A stretch of DNA of 64,000 nucleotides. Origin: Solibacteraceae bacterium (GTDB taxonomy: Bacteria > Acidobacteriota > Terriglobia > Bryobacterales > Bryobacteraceae). The stretch covers positions 1 through 64,000 of the forward strand of contig JAJPJX010000157.1 in the NCBI GenBank assembly GCA_021324015.1, given 5' to 3'. The position numbers were made by a program, and so were the translations under genes. The notes beneath the pieces were generated by a model. That model was not told the origin of the DNA. It saw nothing but the letters and a program-made list of their open reading frames with translations, and ran no database searches. Of the stretch, positions 36,301 to 44,839 are shown one piece after another (the first letter of the stretch is position 1; each line of letters starts with the position of its first letter).

Positions 36301-36603
36301 CACGACCACCTGGAAATTCGAAACGGTGGAGGTGTCGAAACCCTGGCGCGCCACGCGCAAGGTATACAGGCCGGCCGCAACGCCGTTGAACACGTAATCG
36401 CCCGCGGCGTTGGTCACGGTCTTGCGCGCGACCCCACGCTGCGTGTCCACCAGCTCCACCGTGGCGGCCGGCACCGCCGATCCGGTGGCATCCCGCACGG
36501 TGCCGCCGACCGCGGAAGTCCCTAAGGAAGTCTGCGCGCCGAGGGGACCGGCCCCATACAGCACCCACAACCACAAACCCGCTGCTAGAAACGCTTTCCG
36601 CAT
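33304..36603 (-). CDS. Oar-like TonB-dependent outer-membrane receptor
   Basis: A 1099-residue receptor. After a signal (MRKAFLAAGLWLWVLYGAGPLGA) comes a carboxypeptidase-regulatory-like domain (about 25-115, GGTVRDATGSAVPAATVEL), then a plug-like region with the LPLNGRDFLQLALL motif, and a long beta-barrel ending in a final strand with a terminal Trp. This domain order is the hallmark of the expanded receptor family of Acidobacteriota, thought to import large glycans or peptides. It lies between a conserved secreted protein (upstream, 57-bp gap) and DUF3604 (3-bp gap) on the same strand, beside glycosidase genes, which suggests import of their products. Confidence 0.92.
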   Translation of the reverse strand: MRKAFLAAGLWLWVLYGAGPLGAQTSLGTSAVGGTVRDATGSAVPAATVELVDTQRGVARKTVTNAAGDYVFNGVAAGLYTLRVARQGFDTSTVSNFQVVVNQRATVDVTMQVGAVTQSVLVNAEGEAPLLETASNALGTVIDQTRVSMLPLNGRDFLQLALLAGGTAQPGGLSDVVAGQQGHSDRSVILSGNSPFQTSYLIDGIATRGSRLGESALNLSVSAIDQFKIQIGFFMPDQGPNPGIVNLITKGGTNEYHGEAFEFLRNTRLDSRNFFAPAPEQLQRNQFGFALGGPVLIPGLFNGKNKLWFHTDYEGTRQVQKFSTAAFTPTAAMFGGDFGEVPQAIYNPLTFDPGTGTRQPFPNNRVPASLINPVASKLLSYYLPGSSFARRPSNLFGNPVNTLNDDQFTIRADAALSERQSLFAAVTWENSPAIQASLMPLAGAYFPFDTQLAVVQHTITAGPHLVNIARIGFSRSSVNNEGQAEAGPPLAPQLGITGTLDPRGISGIGIQGFTGFGRSGGPLGNTDNNYQVDEGLNYNHASHSFSFGAGIRYHRTKQQNANANAVGTLSFQTVFTAQLAPAAGGRLAPAANTGSAFADFLLGMPTSGQVLGLQPIHYYYTEYFPYFQDSWRVTPSLTLNYGLSWYYGQIPNPQGPDRQIIHSFDFQTGLLRYAALNQMDPQIFRPDRNNFTPRFGLAWQPKFLKDTVIRAGAGVYYGQLGLIEAQFGAVGPPFQNSVSIVNNQFNSLPTYVLGQNVFPVVPLPPLTPDFAANLPPGFAPFAANPDSRTPYVTQWNFSVQHTIGRDDLIQADYLGSSAHKQQDRYDIDQCLATAGLGCDPARRPYPRYTSLLFSNNSGNMSYEALMLKYQHQFAHGLTLLANYTFSKTLSDTWEVASSTINQIAGCRACDKGPVSYNVPHRVVISTVYELPFGRGRHFASTLPKAADLLLGGWNLNGILTFSTGSSFSITSPNRTGSNFSYVRANRLCNGSDSQLSGSVRANGGYFFNTACFAAPAAGFFGNSGRGILLGPGINNWDGAVSKNFTLHEASRIEFRSEFFNMWNHAQFNLPSADTGSLNFGQITSARPPRLIQLALKLIW

Positions 36604-36660
36604 GGACAGTCCCCCATCTTCTGTCCGACATTTCTATCACAATTCGCATGGCGCGGAGCG

Positions 36661-37752
36661 TTATTTGTTCTTAGGAGCGGTCTTGTCGGCGGGCTCTTCC
36701 TTGGTGGCGTCCGGGGATAGCGGCGCGGGCGTCTCGAAGGTGATGGTCGCCTCGGTGCTGAACTTGCGATACATGCGGAATTCCACTTCGTTCTTGATCA
36801 GGTACTTGCCCTCGCGCGAGTTCAGCACGAATTTGAGCGGCAGAGTGAAGGAGTGCCCGCTGATATCGGTCTTGTCGTAATCCAGGGTCAGGTGCACGTC
36901 CTGCACCGGAAAGTCCGCCGGGATATCCACCGCCTGCAACGTGATTTTTTCCACAGACTCGTTCTCCTTATCCACGTAAATCAGGCCGTGATACCCCACG
37001 ATGATGTGCCGGTCCGGCACGTAGATCTGATATTTGGAGCGGGCCTGGCTGACGGTGTAGGAGAACACATGTGTGCGCCGGCCGCGCAAGGTGGCCCAGC
37101 GCTCCCAGTCGAAGGTAGTCTCCGTGGAGGGGTCGAAGATCTCGCGCATCATGCTGGCCCACTCGCCGGAGGAGATGGCGCCCCCCAGCTTCTCGTGATC
37201 CACGTCCATCGGCTTGCTGTTTACCAGTATGACTTTGTAATTCTCTTTGTGCTCGTAATAGCTCAGCCGCTCTGTGATCGTGTCGGCCGGATACCAGCCG
37301 GAATGTCCCGTGGGATCGACGAAACGCCGCGTCACCTGCGTGCAGATGAAATCCGGCAGGCGGGTGGTGTAGTTGATGGCGTAGTCCCGCGCCGCCTCCA
37401 GCACGCGTTTTTGTTCCATGGCGTCCGGCGGCGGGGGCGGCACGTACACCGGTTTCGGCGGCGGGGGCGGCGCTTTCGGCAGGCTGGCGGCGGCTTCGGC
37501 CAGTTCGTGCAACGCCGCCACCGTCTTGGGGCCCGCTCCCAAGCCCTGCAAATCTTCGATGGTGCGGTCGTCCAACTGGTTGGTGAGCTTCATCTTGCGC
37601 AGGTAGTCGGCCACCTTGCGGTCATCCTGCTTTAACTGCACCGCGGACTGGATGAAGGCCCTCAACTGCTCCACGGTGATCTTCATCTGGGCCGCCGCGG
37701 GAAGCGACAGGCAGAGAAGTAGCACCAAAGCTCGCACGCGCATGGAGTGCAT
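36661..37752 (-). CDS. Conserved secreted protein of Acidobacteriota
   Basis: A 363-residue protein with signal MRVRALVLLLCLSLPAAAQ (the second Met, at 37743, may be the true start). A helical N-terminal part (to about 90) is followed by a proline-rich linker PPPPPKPVYVPPPPP and a beta-rich domain containing TRLPDFICTQVTRRF, a motif shared by a paralogous group of unknown proteins in this phylum. The C-terminal tail is Lys/Asp/Glu-rich. No function can be given. It leads the minus-strand group with the Oar receptor. Confidence 0.7.
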   Translation of the reverse strand: MHSMRVRALVLLLCLSLPAAAQMKITVEQLRAFIQSAVQLKQDDRKVADYLRKMKLTNQLDDRTIEDLQGLGAGPKTVAALHELAEAAASLPKAPPPPPKPVYVPPPPPDAMEQKRVLEAARDYAINYTTRLPDFICTQVTRRFVDPTGHSGWYPADTITERLSYYEHKENYKVILVNSKPMDVDHEKLGGAISSGEWASMMREIFDPSTETTFDWERWATLRGRRTHVFSYTVSQARSKYQIYVPDRHIIVGYHGLIYVDKENESVEKITLQAVDIPADFPVQDVHLTLDYDKTDISGHSFTLPLKFVLNSREGKYLIKNEVEFRMYRKFSTEATITFETPAPLSPDATKEEPADKTAPKNK

Positions 37753-37847
37753 TTAATTCGTAGACGCCCCGGCCACGCGTTGTGTTACGGCCGGAGGTTC
37801 GCCCTCTTCCCTCTATGATAGTCCGGGCGTGATATCCTCAGCCTGCC

Positions 37848-39533
37848 ATGCTGCTCTCCCGCCGATCCTTTTGCCGCGCCTCCGCGCTCCTCCCGCTCGC
37901 GCCTCAAGCGGGGCGGCCGCAATCCCGCTTCGGCACGGCGCGGTGCGTCTCCGAGTGGTCCTTCCGCTCGGGGAAGCCGCACCGCGATCCGTTCCACGAG
38001 GTCGAACTGGACGTGGTCTTCACGGGTCCGGGCAGCGCCTCTTACCGGGTTCCCGCGTTTTGGGCCGGAGAGTCGGTGTGGCGCGTGCGCTTCGCTCCTC
38101 CCGGCGCCGGCCGCTACACCTGGAGGACCGTCTCCAACGATACGTCCAACCCGGATCTGCACAATGTCTCCGGCACACTCCAGGTGGAGCCTTACGAAGG
38201 GCCAAATCCGCTCTACCGCCACGGGCCGATTCGCGTGGCCGCGGACCGTCGCCACTTCGAGCACGCCGACGGCACGCCGTTTTTCTGGCTGGGAGACACC
38301 TGGTGGATGGGTCTGTGCAAACGTTTGTCCTGGCCGGATGACTTCCAGACCCTGGCCGCGGACCGCCTGTCCAAAGGCTTCACCGTGGTGCAGATCATCG
38401 CCGGCCTCTACCCGGACATGCCGCCCTTCGATCCCCGCGGCGCCAATGAAGCCGGCTATCCCTGGGAGCCCGGCTACGCGCGCGTCAATCCCGCCTATTT
38501 CGATGCCGCCGACGTGCGCATCCAGCACCTGGCCGACCGCGGCATCGTGCCCTGCATTGTGGGCTGCTGGGGCTATTTCCTCCCGCTCATGGGCGTGCCC
38601 AAAATGAAGCAGCATTGGCGCTACCTGATCGCGCGGTGGGGCGCCTACCCGGTGGTCTGGTGCCTGGCCGGCGAAGGCACCATGCCCTTCTATCTCTCAA
38701 AAACACGCGAACAGGACTCCGCCATGCAGAAGCGCGGCTGGACGGAAGTAGGGCGCTACGTCCGCCAGGTGGATCCCGCGCATCACATGGTCACCATCCA
38801 CCCCTCGCAGACCGCGCGGGATTCGGTCGACGACCCCGGCGTGATCGATTTCGACATGCTGCAAACCGGCCACAACGACCGCGCCAGCATTCCCAACACG
38901 GTGAACCGCGTGACCCAGTCGCTGCTCCAGACGCCGCGCATGCCCGTTCTGGTGGGCGAGGTCTGCTACGAGGGTATCCTTGAGGCCAGCCGCGAGGAGG
39001 TGCAGCGCTTCATGTTCTGGGCCTGCATCCTGAGCGGCGCCGCCGGGCACACTTACGGCGCCAACGGCATCTGGCAGGTGAACCGCGCCGGTCAACCTTA
39101 CGGGCTTTCGCCTCACGGCCACTCCTGGGGAGATACGCCCTGGGATGTGGCCGCCCGCCTGCCGGGTTCGCGCCAACTGGGCCTCGCCAAACGCCTGCTG
39201 GGGCGTTACCGGTGGTGGCGCCTGGAGCCTCGTCCGGAAATCGTCGAACCGCACTGGAGCAAAGACAATTTCGTGCAACCTTACGCCGCCGTCATCCCCG
39301 GCGAAGCGCACCTGGTCTTCCTCCCCGCCACGCGATCCAGCGTGAAGCTGCACAACCTCGAAAGCGGCCCTTACCGCGCGTTCTTTTTCAATCCCAGCGA
39401 CGCTTCCGAACGCGACCTGGGAGACGTATCGCCCGACGCTTCGGGCGCCTGGCAGGCCCCGGACGTGCCCATTTTCCGCGACTGGGTGCTGGTGCTGGAG
39501 CGCCGCCGCAGTTCCGCCGTCACGACGCGGTGA
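37848..39533 (+). CDS. DUF5060/DUF4038 apiosidase-like glycosidase
   Basis: A 561-residue exported protein with a twin-arginine-like leader (LLSRRSFCRASALLPLAP). It has an N-terminal DUF5060-type beta domain (VSEWSFRSGKPHRDPFHEVEL), a DUF4038 (GH140-like) barrel beginning HADGTPFFWLGDTWW near residue 140, with CLAGEG and VLVGEVCYEG as probable catalytic Glu strands, and a C-terminal beta domain (FFFNPSDASERDLG). GH140 members remove apiose side chains from rhamnogalacturonan-II. The last 163 bp overlap the convergent HNH gene. Confidence 0.85.
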   Translation: MLLSRRSFCRASALLPLAPQAGRPQSRFGTARCVSEWSFRSGKPHRDPFHEVELDVVFTGPGSASYRVPAFWAGESVWRVRFAPPGAGRYTWRTVSNDTSNPDLHNVSGTLQVEPYEGPNPLYRHGPIRVAADRRHFEHADGTPFFWLGDTWWMGLCKRLSWPDDFQTLAADRLSKGFTVVQIIAGLYPDMPPFDPRGANEAGYPWEPGYARVNPAYFDAADVRIQHLADRGIVPCIVGCWGYFLPLMGVPKMKQHWRYLIARWGAYPVVWCLAGEGTMPFYLSKTREQDSAMQKRGWTEVGRYVRQVDPAHHMVTIHPSQTARDSVDDPGVIDFDMLQTGHNDRASIPNTVNRVTQSLLQTPRMPVLVGEVCYEGILEASREEVQRFMFWACILSGAAGHTYGANGIWQVNRAGQPYGLSPHGHSWGDTPWDVAARLPGSRQLGLAKRLLGRYRWWRLEPRPEIVEPHWSKDNFVQPYAAVIPGEAHLVFLPATRSSVKLHNLESGPYRAFFFNPSDASERDLGDVSPDASGAWQAPDVPIFRDWVLVLERRRSSAVTTR

Positions 39534-39955
39534 CACTTCAGGCACAGGGTGCGCAGATTGGAGAGGTCGCACTCCCCGCCGCCTTCGCTCACGGGTACGA
39601 TGTGATCGGCGTCCCACAGGCTCGAGCGCGGGGCGCCGCGCAATCCCCACGCCGCCAGGGCGGCCCGGCGGCGGGCGCCGCGCATCCCGCGGATACGCGC
39701 CCATTCGGCCTCGGTATCCACAGCGCACAGCGCGCAGATCCCGCGGTCCCGCACGAATACCTGCTCCCGCAAAAATCCCGGATCGCTGCGCAGCCGCCAT
39801 TCGGTGACGCACCATTCCGAACAGAAGGTGCGCCGCCCCCTGGGCACCTCCAGGCTGCACCACCGGCATAGCGTCCGCCCGTTGGGACCTTTGGGCAAGT
39901 CCTGCGGGCGGACAAATCCCCCTTTCATCACGCGCCTGGTGCTTGACGGCGACAC
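39371..39955 (-). CDS. HNH endonuclease
   Basis: A 194-residue protein. Zinc-binding pairs CRWC and CSEWC come first (about 31-50), then CALC, and the HNH core is WDADHIVPVSEGGGECDLSN followed by LRTLCLKCH. The last 50 or so residues (STSTQSRKMGTSG onward) read antisense through the end of the apiosidase-like gene and look non-conserved, so the present stop may be a drift product. The target is unknown; context (msrA divergent) gives no hint of restriction or mobility. Confidence 0.75.
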   Translation of the reverse strand: MSPSSTRRVMKGGFVRPQDLPKGPNGRTLCRWCSLEVPRGRRTFCSEWCVTEWRLRSDPGFLREQVFVRDRGICALCAVDTEAEWARIRGMRGARRRAALAAWGLRGAPRSSLWDADHIVPVSEGGGECDLSNLRTLCLKCHRVVTAELRRRSSTSTQSRKMGTSGACQAPEASGDTSPRSRSEASLGLKKNAR

Positions 39956-40012
39956 GGAAACATTTTAGCGCGTTCCTGTTTTCTTCAAGCCGCGTTACCC
40001 TGGAAAGACATT

Positions 40013-40555
40013 ATGCAGAATCACGAAATCGCAACCCTCGGAGGTGGCTGCTTCTGGTGCCTGGAAGCCGTTTACGATGAAATGCAGGGCGTGCTCTCGG
40101 TCGAGTCCGGCTACATGGGCGGCCACGTCAAGAACCCCGGCTATCGCGAGGTGTGCACCGGCACGACCGGCCACGCGGAGGTCGCGCAACTGAAATTCGA
40201 CCCGGCCGTGCTCTCCTACCGCGACATCCTGGAAGTCTTCTTCGCCATTCACGACCCCACCACGCCCGACCGCCAGGGCAACGACGTGGGCCCGCAATAC
40301 CGTTCCGTAATTTTCTATCATTCCGATGCGCAGCGTGTGACCGCCGAAGAGGTGATCCGCGAGGTGACGGCCGCCCGCGTCTTCCGCGACCCGGTTGTCA
40401 CCACCGTCGAGCCCGCCGCAGCCTTCTACCGGGCCGAAGACTATCACCAGGAGTACTTTCGCAACCATCCGAACCAGCCCTATTGTGTCTACGTGGTGTC
40501 CCCCAAAGTGCACAAGTTTCGCGAGAAATTCGCCGCCCGCCGTAAGCTAGAGTAA
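40013..40555 (+). CDS. msrA: Peptide-methionine (S)-S-oxide reductase
   Basis: A 180-residue MsrA that reduces methionine-S-sulfoxide in oxidised proteins. The catalytic motif GGGCFWCLE has Cys at 13, followed by [24 protein letters not shown] and [10 protein letters not shown]. There is no signal peptide, so it is cytoplasmic. The DJ-1/PfpI gene starts 4 bases after the stop, suggesting an oxidative-stress operon. The start lies at the first ATG before the conserved strand. Confidence 0.96.
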   Translation: MQNHEIATLGGGCFWCLEAVYDEMQGVLSVESGYMGGHVKNPGYREVCTGTTGHAEVAQLKFDPAVLSYRDILEVFFAIHDPTTPDRQGNDVGPQYRSVIFYHSDAQRVTAEEVIREVTAARVFRDPVVTTVEPAAAFYRAEDYHQEYFRNHPNQPYCVYVVSPKVHKFREKFAARRKLE

Positions 40556-40559
40556 GAGC

Positions 40560-41141
40560 ATGGCAGCCAAGAAGATCCTTATGCTTGCGGGAGACTTCGT
40601 GGAGGACTACGAAGTCATGGTGCCGTTCCAGGCGCTGCTCATGGTGGGCCACACCGTGCATGCCGTGTGCCCCGGGAAAAAAGCGGGCGACCGGGTACGT
40701 ACCGCGGTGCACGATTTCGAAGGCGACCAGACCTACAGCGAGAAGCCAGGCCACAACTTCGTGCTGAACGCCACCTTCGACGAAGTCGCGCCGGGCGGCT
40801 ATGACGCTCTGGTCATCCCTGGCGGGCGCGCGCCCGAGTACATCCGTCTCAATTCGAGGGTTCTGGAGATCGTCCGCCATTTCGCCCAGGCGAACAAACC
40901 CATCGCCGCCATCTGTCATGCCGGCCAGCTTCTGGCCGCCGCCGGAGTGCTGGAAGGCAAGGCTTGCACCGCCTACCCCGCCGTGGGGCCCGAGGTCCGC
41001 CGCGCCGGCGGGCATTGGGTGGATTGCCCCGTCGATCAGGCGCACGTGGACGGCAATCTGGTGACGGCGCCCGCCTGGCCGGCGCATCCGGAATGGCTGG
41101 CCAAGTTCCTTCGCGTGCTGGGCACGCGGATCGAGCCGTAG
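40560..41141 (+). CDS. DJ-1/PfpI-family protein
   Basis: A 193-residue class I glutamine amidotransferase-like protein. The nucleophile elbow is AAICHAGQ with C119 and H120, and a conserved Glu sits in GDFVEDYEV near residue 15-18. Family members act as glyoxalase/deglycase, protease-like or chaperone proteins. Its position directly behind msrA fits a repair role. The exact activity is not predictable. Confidence 0.88.
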   Translation: MAAKKILMLAGDFVEDYEVMVPFQALLMVGHTVHAVCPGKKAGDRVRTAVHDFEGDQTYSEKPGHNFVLNATFDEVAPGGYDALVIPGGRAPEYIRLNSRVLEIVRHFAQANKPIAAICHAGQLLAAAGVLEGKACTAYPAVGPEVRRAGGHWVDCPVDQAHVDGNLVTAPAWPAHPEWLAKFLRVLGTRIEP

Positions 41142-41229
41142 GCGGCGCCGCCCATAAGTGTCGCGGCTCGGACGACCAACCCTAAAGCCGTGCCGGCTTT
41201 TGGCCGATCTACCAAGGCGGAGGACCCGA

Positions 41230-42576
41230 TTGGCCGCCTGCTCCCCAAGCGCTGAAATCGAACATCTGCGGCAGGAGAATGTGCGGCTTCGCGCCGAGGT
41301 TCTCGAAGTATCCGAGGCGAATGCACGCGCGGCCGAGCTGATGGTCGAATTGGAAGAGGCCCGGGAACTCCTGCACACACAAAACCAGGAGCTGGCTTGC
41401 CAGAAACTCGCCTTGAGCGAAGCGCTTAAAAGCAGTGAGGCCGCCACCAACGCCAAGGCGTTGTTTCTCGCCAACATGAGCCACGAAATCCGTACGCCGA
41501 TGAACGGAATCATGGGTATGGCCGAACTCTTGCTCGAAACCCAACTGAGCCCGGAGCAGCGGGATTACGTGGAAACCATCAAGAGCTCGTCCGAGTCCCT
41601 GCTGACCGTGATCAACGACATCCTGGACTTCTCCAAGATCGAAGCCGGAAAGCTAACGATTTCTCCCCAGCCCATCGAACTGCGCGCCGCCATAAGCTCG
41701 ATGTTGCGGACCGTGGCCATGCGTTGCCAGCAGGCAGGCCTGAAGCTGCTGAACGAAATTCATCCCCAGGTACCCGAGCGCATCCTGGTCGATCCGGACC
41801 GCTTGCGCCAGGTCATCCTCAACCTTCTCGCAAACGCGGTGAAGTTTACGCACGCAGGAGAGGTGGAGCTGTCGGTCCGGCTGGAGCAAGTGGAACGCGG
41901 CGCCGCGGGGGTCCACTTCGCGGTTCGGGACACCGGGATTGGGATCCCCGCGGAGAAGCAGGCCCTTATCTTCCAGCCTTTTGTGCAGGCGGACGGCTCG
42001 ATTACGAGATGCTACGGCGGCACGGGACTGGGGCTGGCGATCTCTTCGCGTCTGGTCGCGCTGATGGGAGGGCGCATTTGGCTGGAAAGCTCGGCCGGGC
42101 GCGGCAGCACCTTCCACGTCGTCATCCCGTGTGTAGCCGCAGCGCCGCAGGCTTCCGATTCGCTCCCGGAAGGCGCCCCGCCGGCGCCGGCCCCTTCGCG
42201 GCCGCTGCGCATCCTCGTGGCCGAGGATAACCCCGTCAATCAAAAGCTGGCCGTCCGCATTCTCGAAAAACAAGGCCATGCCGTGACGGTGGCGCCCGAT
42301 GGCCTGGCGGCCTTGCAGGCTTGGGAGACCAACCCCTTTGACTTGATCCTCATGGATGTACAGATGCCCCGCATGGGAGGATTCGACGCCACACAGGCCA
42401 TTCGCGCCTCCGAGCACAGCACCGGAAGCCACGTGCCGATCATCGCGCTGACGGCGCACGCCATGAAGGGCGACCAGGAGCGCTGCCTGTCGCAAGGCAT
42501 GGACGCGTATCTCTCGAAACCTCTCCGCCCGGCCAATTTGCTGGAGGTCATCGGCCGTTTCGCCCCCGCGCTCTGA
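41230..42576 (+). CDS. Soluble hybrid histidine kinase with receiver
   Basis: About 448 residues: an N-terminal coiled coil ([18 protein letters not shown] to about 75), HisKA with the phospho-accepting H85 in [11 protein letters not shown], HATPase_c (N box [11 protein letters not shown], then [16 protein letters not shown]), a Pro/Ala linker and a receiver domain with D376 in LMDVQMPRM. No transmembrane or sensory domain is present. The TTG at 41230 is preferred because GGCGGAGGA lies 5 bases upstream; a GTG at 41158 would add 24 residues of low quality. Signal and output are unknown. Confidence 0.85.
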   Translation: MAACSPSAEIEHLRQENVRLRAEVLEVSEANARAAELMVELEEARELLHTQNQELACQKLALSEALKSSEAATNAKALFLANMSHEIRTPMNGIMGMAELLLETQLSPEQRDYVETIKSSSESLLTVINDILDFSKIEAGKLTISPQPIELRAAISSMLRTVAMRCQQAGLKLLNEIHPQVPERILVDPDRLRQVILNLLANAVKFTHAGEVELSVRLEQVERGAAGVHFAVRDTGIGIPAEKQALIFQPFVQADGSITRCYGGTGLGLAISSRLVALMGGRIWLESSAGRGSTFHVVIPCVAAAPQASDSLPEGAPPAPAPSRPLRILVAEDNPVNQKLAVRILEKQGHAVTVAPDGLAALQAWETNPFDLILMDVQMPRMGGFDATQAIRASEHSTGSHVPIIALTAHAMKGDQERCLSQGMDAYLSKPLRPANLLEVIGRFAPAL

Positions 42577-42593
42577 CCGCCGGCGCTCGCGCG

Positions 42594-44825
42594 CTATCGC
42601 ACCACCAGTTCCCGCCGCTCTCCCGGCCCCAGCCGGATGGTCTTTTCCTGGAACGCCTGGCCAGGCGCCACGTACCCCAGCGGCCAGACCACCTTCACTT
42701 CCCCACCCCGCTCCGCGCGCAGCGTGGCGCTCACAATCTCGCCCGAGCGCATCACGCCCGAGACCAGCACTCCGCCCTGCGCCCGCAAGTCGCGAAACGA
42801 GACGTCCGTCCACTCCTCCGGCACGGCAGGGAAGATCCGCAGCCGCCCGCCCCAGCTTTGGAGCAGCATCTCGTTCACCGCGGCCGTGAACGCGCACTCC
42901 GCCTCTTCGGTGAACGGCTCGTAGGTGTAAAACGAAAACCCGAATTTCTTGTAGTCTCCGTTCACGTGAAATCCGTTCGGCCAGATGTAGGCCTTCTCAT
43001 AGATCTGGAGCAGGTTCAACGCCTGGTTGGGGCGCCGCGCGCGCGATGCGATCAGGCTGCCGTATGGATAGGACCAGCCGGTCCACTCGCCCGTCCCGCG
43101 GAAGATCCATTCATGCAGGGAGCGGTCGATCAGCGCCCGGTCCGCCGCGGTTCCCTCCACCGTCAGGTCCTCGCCCGGAAAGATCGGGAACAGGTGCATG
43201 GGGTGGCGGTGCGAGCGGGAGTACGGGGCGTCGGGTTGGACCTTCAGCCCGCTTGCATCCGCGGGATACGCCGCAAGCTGCGCGTCCATTTTTTGCCAGC
43301 GTGCGCGGTCGGCCGCATCCACGCCCAGCGCCTCCGCGGCCCGCGCGGTGTAGCGGAGCAGGTTTCGGATCAGCGCCAGGTCGCAGGTCGGATCCGGCGT
43401 CCAGGCTTCCAGATCGTTGCTGAAATACTCCGGGGAGCTTGAAAGCGGCACGTGCAGGCGCCCGTCCGGGCCGGTCTTCAGCGTATTCTCGAAAAACCGC
43501 ACCAGCTTCCGCAGCGCCGGATATCCGTGCTCGCGCAGATAATCGCGGTCCTGGCTGTAGGCGTACTGCCACCAGATGTGCTGCCCCAGCCAGGCCCCGC
43601 CGCCCAGCCAGTATTGCACCGTCATCCAGTTGGAAACGCCGCCCAGCAGGCGGCCTTTGAGATCCAGGGCTGTTCCCACCCACACGCCGTCCACGCCGAA
43701 GAACCGCCGCGTGAGCTTTTCCGATTCCGGCAGCACCTGTTCGAACAGCCAGCGGTCGAGTGGCTCCACCAGGTCGAGCTGATTGCTGCTGTAGGCCGGC
43801 CAGTAGGTCTCCTGCACGTTCATGTCGCAATGGTAATCGCCGCGCCACGGCGGGATTTCCCCGTCGGGCGGCCACAGCCCTTGCAGGTTGGCCGGCGCAC
43901 CCCCGTGCGAGCTGCTGGCCAGCTTGTAGATGCCGTTCACCCACAGCCGCTGGAGGCCCGCATCCGGAAGGTGCACGGCTGATCGGGCCCACCGTTCCCG
44001 CCAGGCGGCTCGGTGCGACGCGATCACCGCATCCGTGCCCCGCTCGAGCGCCGCGTGCAGCGTCTGCTGCCCCGCGGCCACCGGATCGGCGGTGTCCTGC
44101 GGTGGAATCGTGACCAGGAGCGTCCAGGCGCCCGGCTCGGCGCGGGTGGTCCATACAGTGGCCACCTGCCCGCTCTCCGGCATCGGCTGCACGACCCACG
44201 AAAACGTCGCGTCCTTTCCGGGGACCGGCTGCGGATACCCCAGCTTTTTTCCCAGGTTCGGATTGATCGCCCCCAGGGCCGCGAGCGACACCCGCGGCGT
44301 CCATCCGCTGGCGCCGTCGAGCGTGACCACCAGGACATCCCGGTCCGCGGCCGCCAGCACCCGGTAGCGCAGCGTCTGCCCCCTGGCGCGCAGCCGCCAG
44401 CGCACCTCTGCCAGTTGCATATCGAGTTCCGCGGATTCCACAGTGGTGTCTTCCGGCAGTTCGATCTCCAGCCTCCCGATGCTGATGCGCGTGGGCGTCA
44501 GATCGCTGAGTGCTCCCGCATCCGGGTTCATCTCCGTCTGGATGGCCGCCTTGTTGCGCTCCCGCACCAGTTGCTGCAAGCGGGCATAGGTGTAGCCGGG
44601 GTCGTGCCGGGGTTGATAGCGCAGATCCCACACATCGCCGCGGTCGAGCGTCAGGAACAGGCGCGGGCCGCTGCCCCACACCTGCGCGCCCAGCCGGCCG
44701 TTGCCCACCGGCAGGCCGTCTTTCCATCGGGGGAGCGCGTGCCCAAAGACGAAACGCCACGGCGCGGCCGTATCGGCGGCGCACAAAGCCGCCGCCGCGG
44801 CCAGGCCGGCCAGTAGAATTCTCAT
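42594..44825 (-). CDS. GH95-family alpha-L-fucosidase-like protein
   Basis: A 743-residue exported protein (signal MRILLAGLAAAAALCA). The N-terminal beta domain begins FVFGHALPRWKDGLPVGNGRLGAQVWG, the GH95 entry motif; the (alpha/alpha)6 barrel contains GGAPANLQGLWPPDGEIPPW and DYHCDMNVQETYW (N and D residues of the active site), and the C-terminal domain follows FTAAVNEMLLQSWGG. GH95 includes alpha-1,2-L-fucosidases and alpha-L-galactosidases. The ATG at 44825 gives the signal; upstream codons overlap the RND gene and are not used. Confidence 0.9.
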   Translation of the reverse strand: MRILLAGLAAAAALCAADTAAPWRFVFGHALPRWKDGLPVGNGRLGAQVWGSGPRLFLTLDRGDVWDLRYQPRHDPGYTYARLQQLVRERNKAAIQTEMNPDAGALSDLTPTRISIGRLEIELPEDTTVESAELDMQLAEVRWRLRARGQTLRYRVLAAADRDVLVVTLDGASGWTPRVSLAALGAINPNLGKKLGYPQPVPGKDATFSWVVQPMPESGQVATVWTTRAEPGAWTLLVTIPPQDTADPVAAGQQTLHAALERGTDAVIASHRAAWRERWARSAVHLPDAGLQRLWVNGIYKLASSSHGGAPANLQGLWPPDGEIPPWRGDYHCDMNVQETYWPAYSSNQLDLVEPLDRWLFEQVLPESEKLTRRFFGVDGVWVGTALDLKGRLLGGVSNWMTVQYWLGGGAWLGQHIWWQYAYSQDRDYLREHGYPALRKLVRFFENTLKTGPDGRLHVPLSSSPEYFSNDLEAWTPDPTCDLALIRNLLRYTARAAEALGVDAADRARWQKMDAQLAAYPADASGLKVQPDAPYSRSHRHPMHLFPIFPGEDLTVEGTAADRALIDRSLHEWIFRGTGEWTGWSYPYGSLIASRARRPNQALNLLQIYEKAYIWPNGFHVNGDYKKFGFSFYTYEPFTEEAECAFTAAVNEMLLQSWGGRLRIFPAVPEEWTDVSFRDLRAQGGVLVSGVMRSGEIVSATLRAERGGEVKVVWPLGYVAPGQAFQEKTIRLGPGERRELVVR

Positions 44826-44839
44826 GGAATCGTGCCTCG

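Noticed and set aside
41141-41152. GGCGGCGCCGCC palindrome as a terminator after the DJ-1 gene
   Set aside because: No loop and no U-tract; GC palindromes of this size are common here.
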